A DNA stretch of 64,000 bases from Paraburkholderia franconis (GCF_009362735.1 NZ_WHNP01000014.1:62300-126299); one strand, 5' to 3'. Counted from the first letter of the stretch, positions 8,948 through 18,109 are shown. Notes: a model not told the origin generated them from the letters alone. Translations and numbers: made by a program.

Positions 8948-8975
8948 TAAAGTTCGACGGTGTGATTGCCGATAT
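8948..8975 (+). promoter_or_regulatory. FliA (sigma-28) type promoter for flgM
   Basis: TAAAGTTC at 8948-8955 and GCCGATAT at 8968-8975 match the sigma-28 consensus TAAAGTTT-N11-GCCGATAA, with a 12-base instead of 11-base spacer. It gives a short leader to the flgM start and explains how flgM can be expressed late, as in enteric bacteria. Confidence 0.75.
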
Positions 8976-9003
8976 CACATTCAAATCGTTCAGGAAGCCA
9001 ATC

Positions 9004-9354
9004 GTGAAAGTTGATTCCACTACCCAATCTGGCTTGCAGACGTTGAAAGACGGGCTGCAGCGCACGCAGCAAGGCGATACCGCCGCGACGGGCGGTGCGG
9101 GCACGGCGATGTCGAGTGCATCGACGGCCACGGGCGCGTCGGGCGACGCCAATGTGAGCCTGTCGGGACTGTCGTCGCATCTGCAGAGCCTTGCGAGCGC
9201 GGACACATCGGACATCGATACGGCGCATGTCGAATCGATCAAGCAGGCGATCAAGGACGGCACGTTGACGATCGACTCCGGCAAGATCGCCGATGGCGTG
9301 CTGGCGACGGCGCGCGAACTGCTGCAACAGAAGAGCCAGTCGGCCGGCAGCTGA
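9004..9354 (+). CDS. flgM: Anti-sigma-28 factor FlgM
   Basis: This 116-residue negative regulator binds FliA until the hook is complete and is then exported. The C-terminal half matches the FlgM sigma-binding helices: LSSHLQSLASADTSDIDTAH, then VESIKQAIKDGTLTIDSGKI and ADGVLATARELLQ. The start is GTG at 9004, with AGGAAG eight bases upstream. A GTG at 8962 in the same frame is less likely because it would lie inside the sigma-28 promoter. The Ala/Thr/Ser-rich N-terminus suits an exported, disordered protein. It is followed 96 bases later by flgN. Confidence 0.93.
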   Translation: MKVDSTTQSGLQTLKDGLQRTQQGDTAATGGAGTAMSSASTATGASGDANVSLSGLSSHLQSLASADTSDIDTAHVESIKQAIKDGTLTIDSGKIADGVLATARELLQQKSQSAGS

Positions 9355-9450
9355 CCGGCGTACCGATGCGGTGCGTCGGGAGCCGGGCGGCATGTGTGAC
9401 CAATCCGGTTTTGCGCGCGGCGCGAGCCGCTGCCTAGCGAGTTGTTAGTG

Positions 9451-9900
9451 ATGAAAGACGCCCTGCTTGCCACCGTCATCGACGAATATTCCGCTGTGGA
9501 GCTGTTTGCCTCCGTCCTCGCAGCCGAGGAAAAGGCGCTGACCACGGTGCATCCCATCGAGACGCTGCCGCCCATCGTCGAAAAGAAGATGGAGCTGGTG
9601 GAGAGGCTCTCGACTCTCGAGAAGGTCCGCGATTCGCAGCTCGTGCAGCTTGGCTATCCGATGGGATGGAAGGGCATGGAGATGGCTGTCGCCAACGATT
9701 CGCGGCTTGCTACGCAGTGGTCTTTGCTGCAGAAGGCTGTTGAACGCGCCAAGCGGTTCAACACCACGAATGGCGCGCTGATCCGGACTCGCATGGAATA
9801 TAACCGGCGGGCGCTTGCCGCTTTGAACGTGGCCGTTGGGCCGGAGCGCGGCGTGCTTTATGGGCCGGATGGACGGGTTCCGGCGTTTGCCGGCATTTGA
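9451..9900 (+). CDS. flgN: Flagellar export chaperone FlgN
   Basis: This 149-residue protein is a type III export chaperone for the hook-filament junction proteins FlgK and FlgL. It is all-helical by composition, begins MKDALLATVIDEYSAVELFA and has the FlgN-type run VERLSTLEKVRDSQLVQLGY. The C-terminal NTTNGALIRTRMEYNRRALA resembles the FlgK/L-binding tail with its conserved N-G-x-L-I pattern. Alternative starts TTG 9442 and GTG 9448 exist; the ATG at 9451 is preferred. It follows flgM directly, the order usual in Burkholderiaceae. Confidence 0.9.
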   Translation: MKDALLATVIDEYSAVELFASVLAAEEKALTTVHPIETLPPIVEKKMELVERLSTLEKVRDSQLVQLGYPMGWKGMEMAVANDSRLATQWSLLQKAVERAKRFNTTNGALIRTRMEYNRRALAALNVAVGPERGVLYGPDGRVPAFAGI

Positions 9901-10048
9901 TCTGGTTTTAAGGGGTTGTCCCCCTTCTTATCCCCTCTCTGCTTTTCTAATGGACCGGTGCCTTTGCGTGCCGGTTTTGCTTTTTGTTCTTTGCTTTTTG
10001 TTCTTTGCTTTTGTCTGCGACCGCTTTTTTGTGGTTCACTTTGCCTTT

Positions 10049-10276
10049 CGCTGGCATCCGCGATTGCGCCTCGCGGCGCGGGCGTTGCCCCTGTGCGGGG
10101 CGGCACTCACTTTCTTTGCCGCCGCAAAGAAAGTAAGCAAAGAAAGCGGGCTCACACCGCCAGTGCTTGACCTTTACCCACGGGCTCTCAACGTCCCCGC
10201 GCTTCACGCGGCAGGGTGCTGGCTGATGTTCGTTGCCAACGTCCTGGCTAAACGCCCGACCCGCTTCATGCACCCG
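10049..10276 (+). repeat. Left arm of a large inverted repeat
   Basis: This segment starts cgctggcatccgcgattgcg, includes cactcactttctttgccgcc and aagtaagcaaagaaagcggg, and is almost identical to the reverse complement of 10467-10694. No convincing coding sequence is present. The flanking bases 9901-10048 are T-rich filler after flgN. It looks like one half of a dispersed element in the flgN-fliA interval. Confidence 0.85.
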
Positions 10277-10466
10277 TGGCGAGGCTAAGGGCATCGAACG
10301 CTTCAGCGCCGCATGTCGGTAGTGAATGAAGCTTGCTGTGCCGTAGAGGGCAACGCCCGCACTTGTGGCCGTATCGCGTAGCGAGGGTGTCCTGTGCGGC
10401 GCGAATGCCTACACACAGTTTGCCGCAAAGGGGCGGGGGAATCTTCGATGTCGCGGGCCGTAATGC

Positions 10467-10694
10467 GGGAGCATGAAGCGGGTGAGGCGCTTAAGTCGTG
10501 CGCTGGCAACGAACATCAGCGAGCACCCTGCCGCACGAAACACGGGGCCGTTGAGAGCCCGTGGGTAAACGTCAAGGATTGGCGGTGTGAGCCCGCTTTC
10601 TTTGCTTACTTTCTTTGCGGCGGCAAAGAAAGTGAGTGCCGCCCCGCATAGGGGCAACGCCCGCGCCGCGAGGCGCAATCGCGGATGCCAGCGG
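10467..10694 (-). repeat. Right arm of the large inverted repeat
   Basis: This is the mirror copy of 10049-10276. Differences are single bases (for example cccctgtgcgg against cccctatgcgg) except near the inner end, where similarity fades. The roughly 190 bases between the arms (10277-10466) show no gene. A transcript through both arms would fold into a very long hairpin. An A-rich stretch (10725-10840 on the plus strand) follows. Confidence 0.85.
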
Positions 10695-10771
10695 CACGCT
10701 AAAAAGCCGACACCAACAAGCCCTCGCAGACAAAAACAAATAGCTAAAAAAAACAAACAGCCAAAAACAAA

Positions 10772-10796
10772 AGCCGACCTTAAAAAAAGATCGGCT
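10772..10796 (-). terminator. Stem-loop downstream of fliA (distal)
   Basis: On the minus strand, AGCCGATC, a T-rich loop and GGTCGGCT form a stem followed by TTTTGTTTTT. It lies 44 bases after the fliA stop and is a likely Rho-independent terminator of the flhB-fliA block. Confidence 0.65.
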
Positions 10797-10808
10797 CTCA
10801 CAAAAAGA

Positions 10809-10831
10809 AAAAACAAGCCGCCCGCACGGGC
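10809..10831 (-). terminator. Stem-loop downstream of fliA (proximal)
   Basis: On the minus strand, GCCCGTGCGGGC is followed by GGCTTGTTTTTTC, a short hairpin with a T tract directly after the fliA stop codon. It acts with, or as an alternative to, the distal hairpin. Confidence 0.55.
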
Positions 10832-10839
10832 AAAAAAAA

Positions 10840-11574
10840 TCAGTTCGTCTCCGCCGAAGCCCAAGCCTGCTCACGCAAGCGAGTCCGCAACCGCGCAACC
10901 GCCTGCGAGTGCAACTGACACACCCGCGACTCGCTGACTTCCATCACCGCCCCAATCTCGCGCAGATTCAACCCACGCTCATAGTAAAGCGACATCAGCA
11001 GCTTCTCGCGCTCCGGCAACCTGTCGATCGCCTCGACCAGCGCGCCGCGCAGGCTCTCGTCGAGCAGCGCCGACAGCGGATCGGAGTGATCGACGCAATA
11101 GCGGTCCAGAAACGGCTCATCGTCCGCGGAACGATCGAAGTCCTCGTAATAGATCAGCTGGCTGCCGTGCAGATCCTGCAGCATCGACTGATACTCTTCG
11201 AGCGGCATCTTCAGATGCTCGGCAATCTCCGCCTCGCTCGCCGACCGGCCCAGCGACTGCTCGACCTTGTGCACGGCCGTCTCGACCTCGCGCGACGTGC
11301 GGCGCAAGCTGCGCGGCAGCCAGTCGTTGCTGCGCAACTCGTCGAGCATCGCGCCGCGAATCCGCTGGCTCGCATACGTCTCGAACTGCGCGCCCTGGTC
11401 TTCCTTGTAGCGGCTCGCCGCATCCAGCAGGCCAATCATGCCCGCCTGGATCAGATCGTCGAGATCCACGCTCGCCGGCATCTTCGCGACGAGCTGCAAG
11501 CCGAGACGGCGCACCAGCGGCGCGTATTTCGTCAAAACATCGGCCTGCGAAATCTTTCCTTGAGCGTTGTACAT
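10840..11574 (-). CDS. fliA: Flagellar sigma factor FliA (sigma-28)
   Basis: This 244-residue sigma factor directs RNA polymerase to late flagellar, motor and chemotaxis promoters. It contains region 2 (YAPLVRRLGLQLVAKMPASV, DDLIQAGMIGLLDAASRYKE, FETYASQRIRGAMLDELRSN), region 3 (DWLPRSLRRTSREVETAVHK) and region 4 (ERGLNLREIGAVMEVSESRV with a helix-turn-helix). Length equals E. coli FliA (239). Promoters of its type are readable in this window before flgM, motA, fliT and fliC. It ends the flhB-flhA-flhF-flhG-fliA set. Confidence 0.98.
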   Translation of the reverse strand: MYNAQGKISQADVLTKYAPLVRRLGLQLVAKMPASVDLDDLIQAGMIGLLDAASRYKEDQGAQFETYASQRIRGAMLDELRSNDWLPRSLRRTSREVETAVHKVEQSLGRSASEAEIAEHLKMPLEEYQSMLQDLHGSQLIYYEDFDRSADDEPFLDRYCVDHSDPLSALLDESLRGALVEAIDRLPEREKLLMSLYYERGLNLREIGAVMEVSESRVCQLHSQAVARLRTRLREQAWASAETN

Positions 11575-11599
11575 CGTGCTCCCCTTGTTCTTGCCGCCT

Positions 11600-12481
11600 T
11601 CAGGCGTGCTGCGCGGACGGTTGGTCGGCGAATTGCGCCGCCGTCACCGCCGCCGGCGGCACACCGTGCGCCCGTGACGAAATCGCTGGCCGCATCGGCC
11701 AGTACTGCAGTTCGGCTGCGATATGTCGAAAGTCGCGCGCAGCAGGTGCCGATGGGAACGCATCGACGACGCAGCGTGACAACTCGATGGCTCTCGCCAT
11801 CAAAGGCTCGGATGAGACGCAGCCCGCCTCCTCCAGCGATACGGCGAGGTAGCGCCCCGCCACGCCCGCCAGGTTTTCAAACGCGACATGCGCATCGGCG
11901 ATGCTCTGCACGTGATTCATCAGCACGCGAAACTGCGCGATCGCATGCGAGAAGTGCAGACGCTTCATGCACGCGTACGCATCGGTGATCGCCTGCGCCG
12001 CGACGCGCGTAACGACCATCACGTCATGCGACTGCCTCGCGAGCGCCGACAACGCGCCCTCGCGGTCCACCTGCGCATCGATCAGCACGACATCGGCCGA
12101 TCCGCTCAGCACCACGCCCAGCTGCTCCTTCGTGCAACTCTCGCAATTGCCGCGCGACGCGGCCAGCACCGCAAAGCCGAGCGGATGCCGTCCTGCCGCT
12201 TCTTCTAGCGTCATCTCGCCGCGCATCACCGCGGAGAAATTCCCCGCGCCGCGCACGCCGCCGAGCGTCGCGCTCACCGAGCGATCGCCCAGACATTCGT
12301 CGATCACCAGCACGTCCTTGCCCTGCTCCGCGAGCGCCGCCGCGAGATTCACCACCGTCGTCGTCGCGCCGACGCCGCGCGTGCCGCCCGCTACCGCAAC
12401 GACGCGCGAGCCGGCCCGCGAGAGCAGCCGCCGCAGTCCTTCTGCCTGATCCTGCACAAACTTATCCAAAGCGAACCTCAT
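11600..12481 (-). CDS. flhG: Flagellum number regulator FlhG-like ParA/MinD ATPase with a degenerate Walker A
   Basis: This 293-residue MinD-type protein usually works with FlhF to set flagellar number and position. The core VVNLAAALAEQGKDVLVIDE and the later VVLIDAQVD keep the ParA/MinD fold pattern. The nucleotide loop reads AGGTRGVGATTT, where MinD proteins have KGGVGKTT, so both the signature lysine and the Walker A lysine are replaced. ATP hydrolysis may therefore be impaired. The ATG at 12481 overlaps the end of flhF by 20 bases, indicating translational coupling. An upstream in-frame extension would run through flhF and is rejected. Confidence 0.88.
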   Translation of the reverse strand: MRFALDKFVQDQAEGLRRLLSRAGSRVVAVAGGTRGVGATTTVVNLAAALAEQGKDVLVIDECLGDRSVSATLGGVRGAGNFSAVMRGEMTLEEAAGRHPLGFAVLAASRGNCESCTKEQLGVVLSGSADVVLIDAQVDREGALSALARQSHDVMVVTRVAAQAITDAYACMKRLHFSHAIAQFRVLMNHVQSIADAHVAFENLAGVAGRYLAVSLEEAGCVSSEPLMARAIELSRCVVDAFPSAPAARDFRHIAAELQYWPMRPAISSRAHGVPPAAVTAAQFADQPSAQHA

Positions 12482-14387
12482 GCAGATCGGCGGTCGAACG
12501 GGCCGACAGCGCCGACAGCAGCGCCGGCACGTCCTCGTCCTGCGGGACGAACGGCGAGTTGTCACGCGGAATGCAGAAAGCACTCTTGATGAGGAATTTC
12601 TTCGTCGCGACGTACAGGTTCTCGGGCACCTTCTGTCCCGTCGACACGTAGTGCACGGACAGCTTGTAACGGATCACCGTATCGAGCACCGCGCCGAGAT
12701 TTGTCGCTTCGTCGAGCTTGGTCAGGATGCAGCCGGCGAGCGGCTGCTGGTCCGGCGCGTTCTGATAGGCCTGCACGACTTCGTTCAGCGTGTCGCCGTG
12801 GCTCGTCGCGTTCAGCAGCAGCAGGCGCTGCACGGGCTGGCCGGCGCGGCACAGCATCGCGATCTGGTCGGAGACGAGCCGGTCGCGCTGGCTCATGCCG
12901 ATCGTGTCGATCAGCACGATGTGTTTGTTGCGCAGCTCTGAGAGCGCGAGCTGAAGGTCGGCGCTGTCCTTCACCGCATGCACCGACACGCCCAGGATCC
13001 TGCCGAAGATGCGCAGCTGCTCGTGGCCGCCGATCCGGTAGCTGTCCGTCGTGAGCAGCGCGACCTTGCTTGCGCCGAAGCGCATCACACAGCGCGCCGC
13101 GAGCTTCGCCGTCGTCGTGGTCTTGCCGACGCCCGTCGGGCCCATCAGTGCGAACACGCCGCCGCGCTCCATCAGCGCGTCTTCGTTCTCCATCACGGGC
13201 ACGTTCGATTCGAGCACCGTCTTCACCCAATCGAGGCCCTCGGCCATGCTTTCGACGTCGGGCAGATTGTCGATCACCATCTTCACGAGCTGCGCGGAGA
13301 AGCCGGCCGCGAACAGATGCTTCGTCAACGCCGCATGCGTCGGGCTGCGGCGCTGGCGATCGGCCCACTGCAGACCTGCGAACTGCTCTTCCATCATGCC
13401 GCGCATCGACGTGAGCTCGTTCATCACGGTCTCGTTGACCATCTGCTCGATACGCGATTTCACCGATTCCATCAGCTCGGCGGCCGACTTCGGCGTCATC
13501 TCGGCGGCTGCGTTCCGGCGTGCGTCGGCCGAGTGAGCGATGTCGCCTGCGACGTCGTACGCGGCGGGCGTGTTCTTCTGCGATGTGCGGCGCGCGGCCA
13601 GTTGCGCGGCTTCGCGCGCCCAGTCGGGCGTGGCTGCATCGTTGACGGCCGGCTCGCGCGGATCGACGGGCGTGCCCAGGCCGCGCGCGATCGCGGCGGC
13701 GGGCGTCATCGTCGGATTGGCGGCGGGGACCACGTCCTTGGCCGCGATGCGGCGCGCGTGATCGATCAGCCACGGATTCGTTTCGGCCATCGTGCGCGAA
13801 CGGACGGGCACTTCCGGCATCGGAGGCTTGCTTGCCACGGAAGGTGCAGCCGATGCATCCGCGCGCAGCTCGCCGCGCGATTCCTGGCGCAGTTCGACGC
13901 GCACGTCATCGGTTGCGCGCACAGCGTTCGATGCGCCCATCGGCTTGCAGTCGCTTGCCGGGCTTTCGCCAGCGGCGATCATCGTGCCTTGCGGTCCGGC
14001 CTTCTCTTCGCTCGCGGCGGGCATGCGCTCGGTGCCCGCTTCCGGGCTCGCGCCGAACACCGACGAGAACACATCGGGCATCCCGCTCGCGTACGGATTG
14101 ACGGGCATCGACGGCATCGGCGCGCGCGTGGCGGCGCCTGCGTTCATCGCGGGACCGGCGATCAGCGCCGTGCCTGCCGACGCGCTTGCGCCCGTCGTGG
14201 TCATCGCGGCGCTTTCCTGGGCGCGCGGCGCAATTGCGTTCAGATCCCGGTCGGCGACCGCGACGATCTCGACGGTCCCATCCTCATTCGTGCGATTCGA
14301 CAATACGACTGCATCGGAGCCCAATGCCTCGCGGACGAGACGCAGCGCGTCGCGACTCGTTGCACCGACAAATTTACGAATGTTCAA
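12462..14387 (-). CDS. flhF: Flagellar biosynthesis SRP-like GTPase FlhF
   Basis: This 641-residue SRP-family GTPase marks the flagellar assembly site at the membrane. The N-terminus MNIRKFVGATSRDALRLVRE is the FlhF signature. A long Ala/Pro-rich low-complexity linker occupies about residues 90-300. The C-terminal NG domain has P-loop GPTGVGKTTTTAKLAARC, LTTDSYRIGGHEQLRIFGRI, DTIGMSQRDR and TKLDEATNLG. Burkholderiaceae FlhF proteins are characteristically long because of this linker. It lies between flhA and flhG. Confidence 0.96.
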   Translation of the reverse strand: MNIRKFVGATSRDALRLVREALGSDAVVLSNRTNEDGTVEIVAVADRDLNAIAPRAQESAAMTTTGASASAGTALIAGPAMNAGAATRAPMPSMPVNPYASGMPDVFSSVFGASPEAGTERMPAASEEKAGPQGTMIAAGESPASDCKPMGASNAVRATDDVRVELRQESRGELRADASAAPSVASKPPMPEVPVRSRTMAETNPWLIDHARRIAAKDVVPAANPTMTPAAAIARGLGTPVDPREPAVNDAATPDWAREAAQLAARRTSQKNTPAAYDVAGDIAHSADARRNAAAEMTPKSAAELMESVKSRIEQMVNETVMNELTSMRGMMEEQFAGLQWADRQRRSPTHAALTKHLFAAGFSAQLVKMVIDNLPDVESMAEGLDWVKTVLESNVPVMENEDALMERGGVFALMGPTGVGKTTTTAKLAARCVMRFGASKVALLTTDSYRIGGHEQLRIFGRILGVSVHAVKDSADLQLALSELRNKHIVLIDTIGMSQRDRLVSDQIAMLCRAGQPVQRLLLLNATSHGDTLNEVVQAYQNAPDQQPLAGCILTKLDEATNLGAVLDTVIRYKLSVHYVSTGQKVPENLYVATKKFLIKSAFCIPRDNSPFVPQDEDVPALLSALSARSTADLHEVRFG

Positions 14388-14774
14388 GCTGGTTCTCCGA
14401 TGAGCAGCGCGGACCGGCGATATACCGTTTCCCGATGAGATGAATTATTGCGAAAGACGTCCACCGCCCATCGGGCAATAAAGACGGTGAAACGCTGGCA
14501 ATTCACGCATTCGGCGCCCGCTCCGGATGCCGGGAACCATCGTCGAACCCGGCCGATCCGATCGGCAACGCGCACCGCTAACCCGCTCCAACGGGCGCGA
14601 AGCCTTGCGCATCAAGGCCCCGCGCGGGCCAGCCAAAAAGGCCGGCCGCGCGAAGCGGACCGGCCTTCGAACCGGACACCCTGTCCGCGAGACAGCGGCG
14701 GAGATCGCCGTGGCGATGGTGGTGATGGTGGCGAAGCGCCGCGAACGGGCCGTATGAACCCCACGCGAACGCGC
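14388..14774. other. flhA-flhF spacer, no gene seen
   Basis: 387 bases between the flhA stop and the flhF start. Apart from the hairpin at 14635-14668 no coding potential or other element was recognised. A promoter for flhF-flhG-fliA may lie here, but none is clear enough to call. Confidence 0.5.
14635..14668 (-). terminator. Hairpin with T tract downstream of flhA
   Basis: On the minus strand AAGGCCGGTCCGC, TTCG-type loop and GCGGCCGGCC precede TTTTTGG. It is a plausible terminator or attenuator after flhBA, and it implies that flhF-flhG-fliA has its own promoter or depends on read-through. Confidence 0.6.
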
Positions 14775-16877
14775 TCACCCTTGCGTGCCGATCACGTTGA
14801 CGACCCGCACGTGCCGCGTATCGGGCACTTCTGCGTACGACAGCACCTTCAGTTGCGGCAGGCTGCGGCGCAGGAAGCGCGCGAGCATCGCGCGCAGCGA
14901 ATGCTGGACGAGCATCACGGGCGCAAGACCGATGTTCTGCTGACGCGTCATCGCCTTTTGCGTCTCCATCAGCAGCGTGTTCGCGAGACCCGGTTCGAGG
15001 CCCGGGTTCGCGCCCGTGTTGAGCGCCTGGCTCAGGAGCCGCTCCAGATGCGCGTCGAGTCCCATCACCTGGATGTCGCCATTGCCGGGGAACCACTGCT
15101 GCGTGATCGCGCGGCCCAGCGCGAGACGCACGGCCGCCGTGAGATCGTGCGGATCGGTGAACTTCGGCGCGTGCTCCGACAGCGCTTCGAGGATTGTGCG
15201 CATATCGCGGATCGGCACGCCTTCTTCCAGCAGGTTCTGCAGCACCTTTTGCAGCGTCGCGACGGGGATCACCTTCGGCACGACATCGTCGACGAGGGGC
15301 GCCGCGTCCTTCTGCATCCGCTCGATCAGCGCCTGCACTTCCTGGCGGCCGAGCAGTTCCGCCGCGTGCGTGACGACGAGATGGTTCAGGTGAGTCGCGA
15401 CGACCGTGCTCGAATCGACCACCGTATAGCCGTACACCTGTGCCTGTTCGCGCAGGTTCGTGTCGATCCAGATCGCGGGCAGGCCGAACGCCGGGTCCTG
15501 GGTCGGCGTGCCGGGCAGCGCGGCCGTGACCTGGCCGGGATTGATCGCGAGCCACTGGCCCGGATACGCCTCGCCGACACCCACTTCGACGCCCTTGAGC
15601 GCGATCCGGTAGCCGTTCGGGCGCAGCTCCAGGTTGTCGCGGATATGGATGACGGGCGGCAGGAAGCCAATTTCCTGCGCAAACTTCTTGCGGATGTTCT
15701 TGATGCGCTTGAGCAGTTCGCCGTCGGAGTTCTTGTCGACGAGCGGGATCAGCCGATAGCCGACCTCGAGGCCGAGCGCGTCGATCATCGTCACGTCGTC
15801 CCAGCTGGCTTCCGCCGCTTCTGTCGGCGCGAGCGCCTGCGGCACGGCGTCGACGAGCGCGGCAGCCGACTTGCTCCGCGCGGCGCGCTTCTTCATCGTG
15901 CGGCCGAGCTGGATCGCGCCGCCGCCCAGCAGCAGAAACGCGAAGTGCGGCATGTTGGGGATCAGGCCCATCAGCACAAGGATCGAGCCCGTGATCGTCA
16001 GCACGCGCGGGTTCGTGAAGAGCTGGCCCGTGAGCTGGGTGCCGATGTCTTCATCGGTGGCGACGCGCGACACGATCACGCCCGCCGCCGTCGAAATGAC
16101 GAGCGACGGAATCTGCGCGACGAGGCCGTCGCCGATCGTGAGCAGCGTGTAGGTCTTGCCCGCGTCGCCGAAGTCCATGCCGTGCTGGACGATGCCGACG
16201 ATCAACCCGCCGATGATGTTGATCACCATGATCAGCAGGCCGGCGATCGCATCGCCGCGCACGAACTTGCTCGCGCCGTCCATCGAGCCGTAGAACTCGG
16301 CTTCCTGCGCGACTTCCATCCGGCGCTTGCGCGCCTGTTCCTCGTTGATCATGCCGGCGTTCAGGTCGGCGTCGATCGACATCTGCTTGCCGGGCATCGC
16401 GTCGAGCGTGAAGCGCGCGGACACTTCCGCGATACGCCCCGCGCCCTTCGTGATCACCATGAAGTTGATGACCATCAGGATGACGAACACGACGATGCCG
16501 ACTGCGAAATTGCCACCGACGAGGAAGTGGCCGAACGCCTCGATCACGGCGCCCGCCGCGCCCGGTCCCGTGTGGCCTTCAAGCAGCACGATACGCGTCG
16601 ACGCGACGTTGAGCGACAGCCGCAGCAGCGTCGAGAACAGCAGCACGCTCGGGAACGCGGCGAAGTCGAGCGGCTTCATCGTGTACATGCTGACGAGCAG
16701 CACCATCACGGAAAGCGCGATGTTGAACGTGAACAGCAGATCCAGCAGGAACGGCGGCAGCGGCAGGATCATCATGCCGAGGATCATGCAGATCAACAGC
16801 GGGCCCGCCAGTGCCCGCAGGTTGGTGCCGTTCAGCGCTTCCGGCCGTCGTGAAAGGAAACCCGCGCGGGCGTTCAT
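14775..16877 (-). CDS. flhA: Flagellar export apparatus protein FlhA
   Basis: This 700-residue inner-membrane component of the flagellar type III export gate is powered by proton flow. Eight hydrophobic segments lie in the first about 330 residues, including PLLICMILGMMILPLPPFLL and LLFTFNIALSVMVLLVSMYT. The FHIPEP family block SVLLFSTLLRLSLNVASTR and the cytoplasmic loop VDADLNAG-type sequence (ADLNAGMINEEQARKRR) are present. The cytoplasmic domain runs from about 350 to the end. Length fits (E. coli 692). The start overlaps the end of flhB by 4 bases. Confidence 0.98.
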   Translation of the reverse strand: MNARAGFLSRRPEALNGTNLRALAGPLLICMILGMMILPLPPFLLDLLFTFNIALSVMVLLVSMYTMKPLDFAAFPSVLLFSTLLRLSLNVASTRIVLLEGHTGPGAAGAVIEAFGHFLVGGNFAVGIVVFVILMVINFMVITKGAGRIAEVSARFTLDAMPGKQMSIDADLNAGMINEEQARKRRMEVAQEAEFYGSMDGASKFVRGDAIAGLLIMVINIIGGLIVGIVQHGMDFGDAGKTYTLLTIGDGLVAQIPSLVISTAAGVIVSRVATDEDIGTQLTGQLFTNPRVLTITGSILVLMGLIPNMPHFAFLLLGGGAIQLGRTMKKRAARSKSAAALVDAVPQALAPTEAAEASWDDVTMIDALGLEVGYRLIPLVDKNSDGELLKRIKNIRKKFAQEIGFLPPVIHIRDNLELRPNGYRIALKGVEVGVGEAYPGQWLAINPGQVTAALPGTPTQDPAFGLPAIWIDTNLREQAQVYGYTVVDSSTVVATHLNHLVVTHAAELLGRQEVQALIERMQKDAAPLVDDVVPKVIPVATLQKVLQNLLEEGVPIRDMRTILEALSEHAPKFTDPHDLTAAVRLALGRAITQQWFPGNGDIQVMGLDAHLERLLSQALNTGANPGLEPGLANTLLMETQKAMTRQQNIGLAPVMLVQHSLRAMLARFLRRSLPQLKVLSYAEVPDTRHVRVVNVIGTQG

Positions 16878-18109
16878 GCTGATGCTCCGTTACCTTGATT
16901 GTCGCCGCCGAGCGCGTCGGCGGCTTCCTGGTCCGCTTCGTCGTCCGGCACGCCGCCCTTGTCCAGTTCCGGCGGAACGTCGAGCTCCGTCGGCGCGACA
17001 GGCGCGACGCCGCCGTCTTCCTTGAAGCGGCGCAGTTGATAGACCCATGCGAGCACTTCCGCGACGGCGCCATACAGCGCGCCCGGAATCTCGCGATTCA
17101 GTTCGACGTTGTGATAGAGCGCGCGCGCGAGCGGCGGCGCTTCGAGCAGCGGAATGTTGTGCTCCGTCGCCAGTTCGCGGATGCGCGCGGCCACGAGGTT
17201 CACGCCCTTCGCGACGACCTTCGGCGCGCCCATCTCGCCGTCCGTGTATTGCAGCGCGACGGCGAAGTGCGTCGGGTTCGTCACGACGACGTCGGCCTTC
17301 GGCACGTTGGCCATCATCCGGCGGCGAGCCATCGCGCGCTGCTGCGAACGGATGCGCGCCTTCACGTGCGGATCGCCTTCGCTCTCGCGATGCTCGCGCT
17401 TCACTTCTTCCTTCGTCATGCGCATCTTCTTGTGGAAGTTCCACAGCTGATACGGCACGTCTAGCGCGGCGATCACGAACATGCCCGCGACCGTCATCGC
17501 GCAGCACACGGCGACCAGATGGCCCGCGTTCGACAGCGCGATGTGCAGCGGCTGCGTCGCGAGCGCAAGCATGTCGTCGCGCTTGTGCCAGATCGCCAGT
17601 CCGCCGATCAGCCCGACGACGATGATCTTCGCGAGGGACATGCCGAGCTGGATCGACCCGTTGATCGAAAAGATGCGGCCAAGGCCCGTCACGGGGTTCA
17701 GACGCTCGAAATTCGGCGACAGCGATTTGGTCGACAGCAGCCAGCCGCCGAGCGCCATGGGCGCGAGCAGCGCGGCGAGGCCCGTCAGCACGAGCATCGG
17801 CAGCAGCACGTAAAAGCCTTCGCGCGCGACGGCGCCCGCGTCGGAAAGCGTGCGCTTCGTATCGAAGACGGTTTCGTGATTGAACGTGAAGGCCGCGCGC
17901 AGCATCGTCTGCACGTGGTCGCCGATCATGCCGGACATGGCCCACGCGCCGAGAAAGCCGGCCGCGACGAGCGCGAACGTCGCCAGCTCCCGCGAACGCG
18001 CGACCTGCCCTTCCTCCCGCGCCTTGTCGAGGCGCCGGGGGGTGGCTGATTCGGTTTTTTCGAGGTCGCTATCCTCTGCCAACGTGCTCTCCGGCTGCGA
18101 GGGCACCAT
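16874..18109 (-). CDS. flhB: Flagellar export switch protein FlhB
   Basis: This 411-residue inner-membrane export protein switches substrate class after self-cleavage. The N-terminus EKTESATPRRLDKAREEGQV is typical, four membrane segments follow, and the cleavage motif N-P-T-H occurs in VVVTNPTHFAVALQYTDGEM (about residue 270). The C-terminus beyond the family core is an acidic extension of about 35 residues. It is the first gene of flhB-flhA. Upstream lies the DUF3443 gene on the same strand. Confidence 0.97.
   Translation of the reverse strand: MVPSQPESTLAEDSDLEKTESATPRRLDKAREEGQVARSRELATFALVAAGFLGAWAMSGMIGDHVQTMLRAAFTFNHETVFDTKRTLSDAGAVAREGFYVLLPMLVLTGLAALLAPMALGGWLLSTKSLSPNFERLNPVTGLGRIFSINGSIQLGMSLAKIIVVGLIGGLAIWHKRDDMLALATQPLHIALSNAGHLVAVCCAMTVAGMFVIAALDVPYQLWNFHKKMRMTKEEVKREHRESEGDPHVKARIRSQQRAMARRRMMANVPKADVVVTNPTHFAVALQYTDGEMGAPKVVAKGVNLVAARIRELATEHNIPLLEAPPLARALYHNVELNREIPGALYGAVAEVLAWVYQLRRFKEDGGVAPVAPTELDVPPELDKGGVPDDEADQEAADALGGDNQGNGASA

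Noticed and set aside
8962..9003. Upstream GTG as the flgM start
   Set aside because: It lies within the sigma-28 promoter; the GTG at 9004 has a proper ribosome site.
10303..10864. Overlapping small open frames in the inverted repeat region
   Set aside because: The frames are created by the two repeat arms read in both directions and share no ribosome site; composition is unlike real proteins here.
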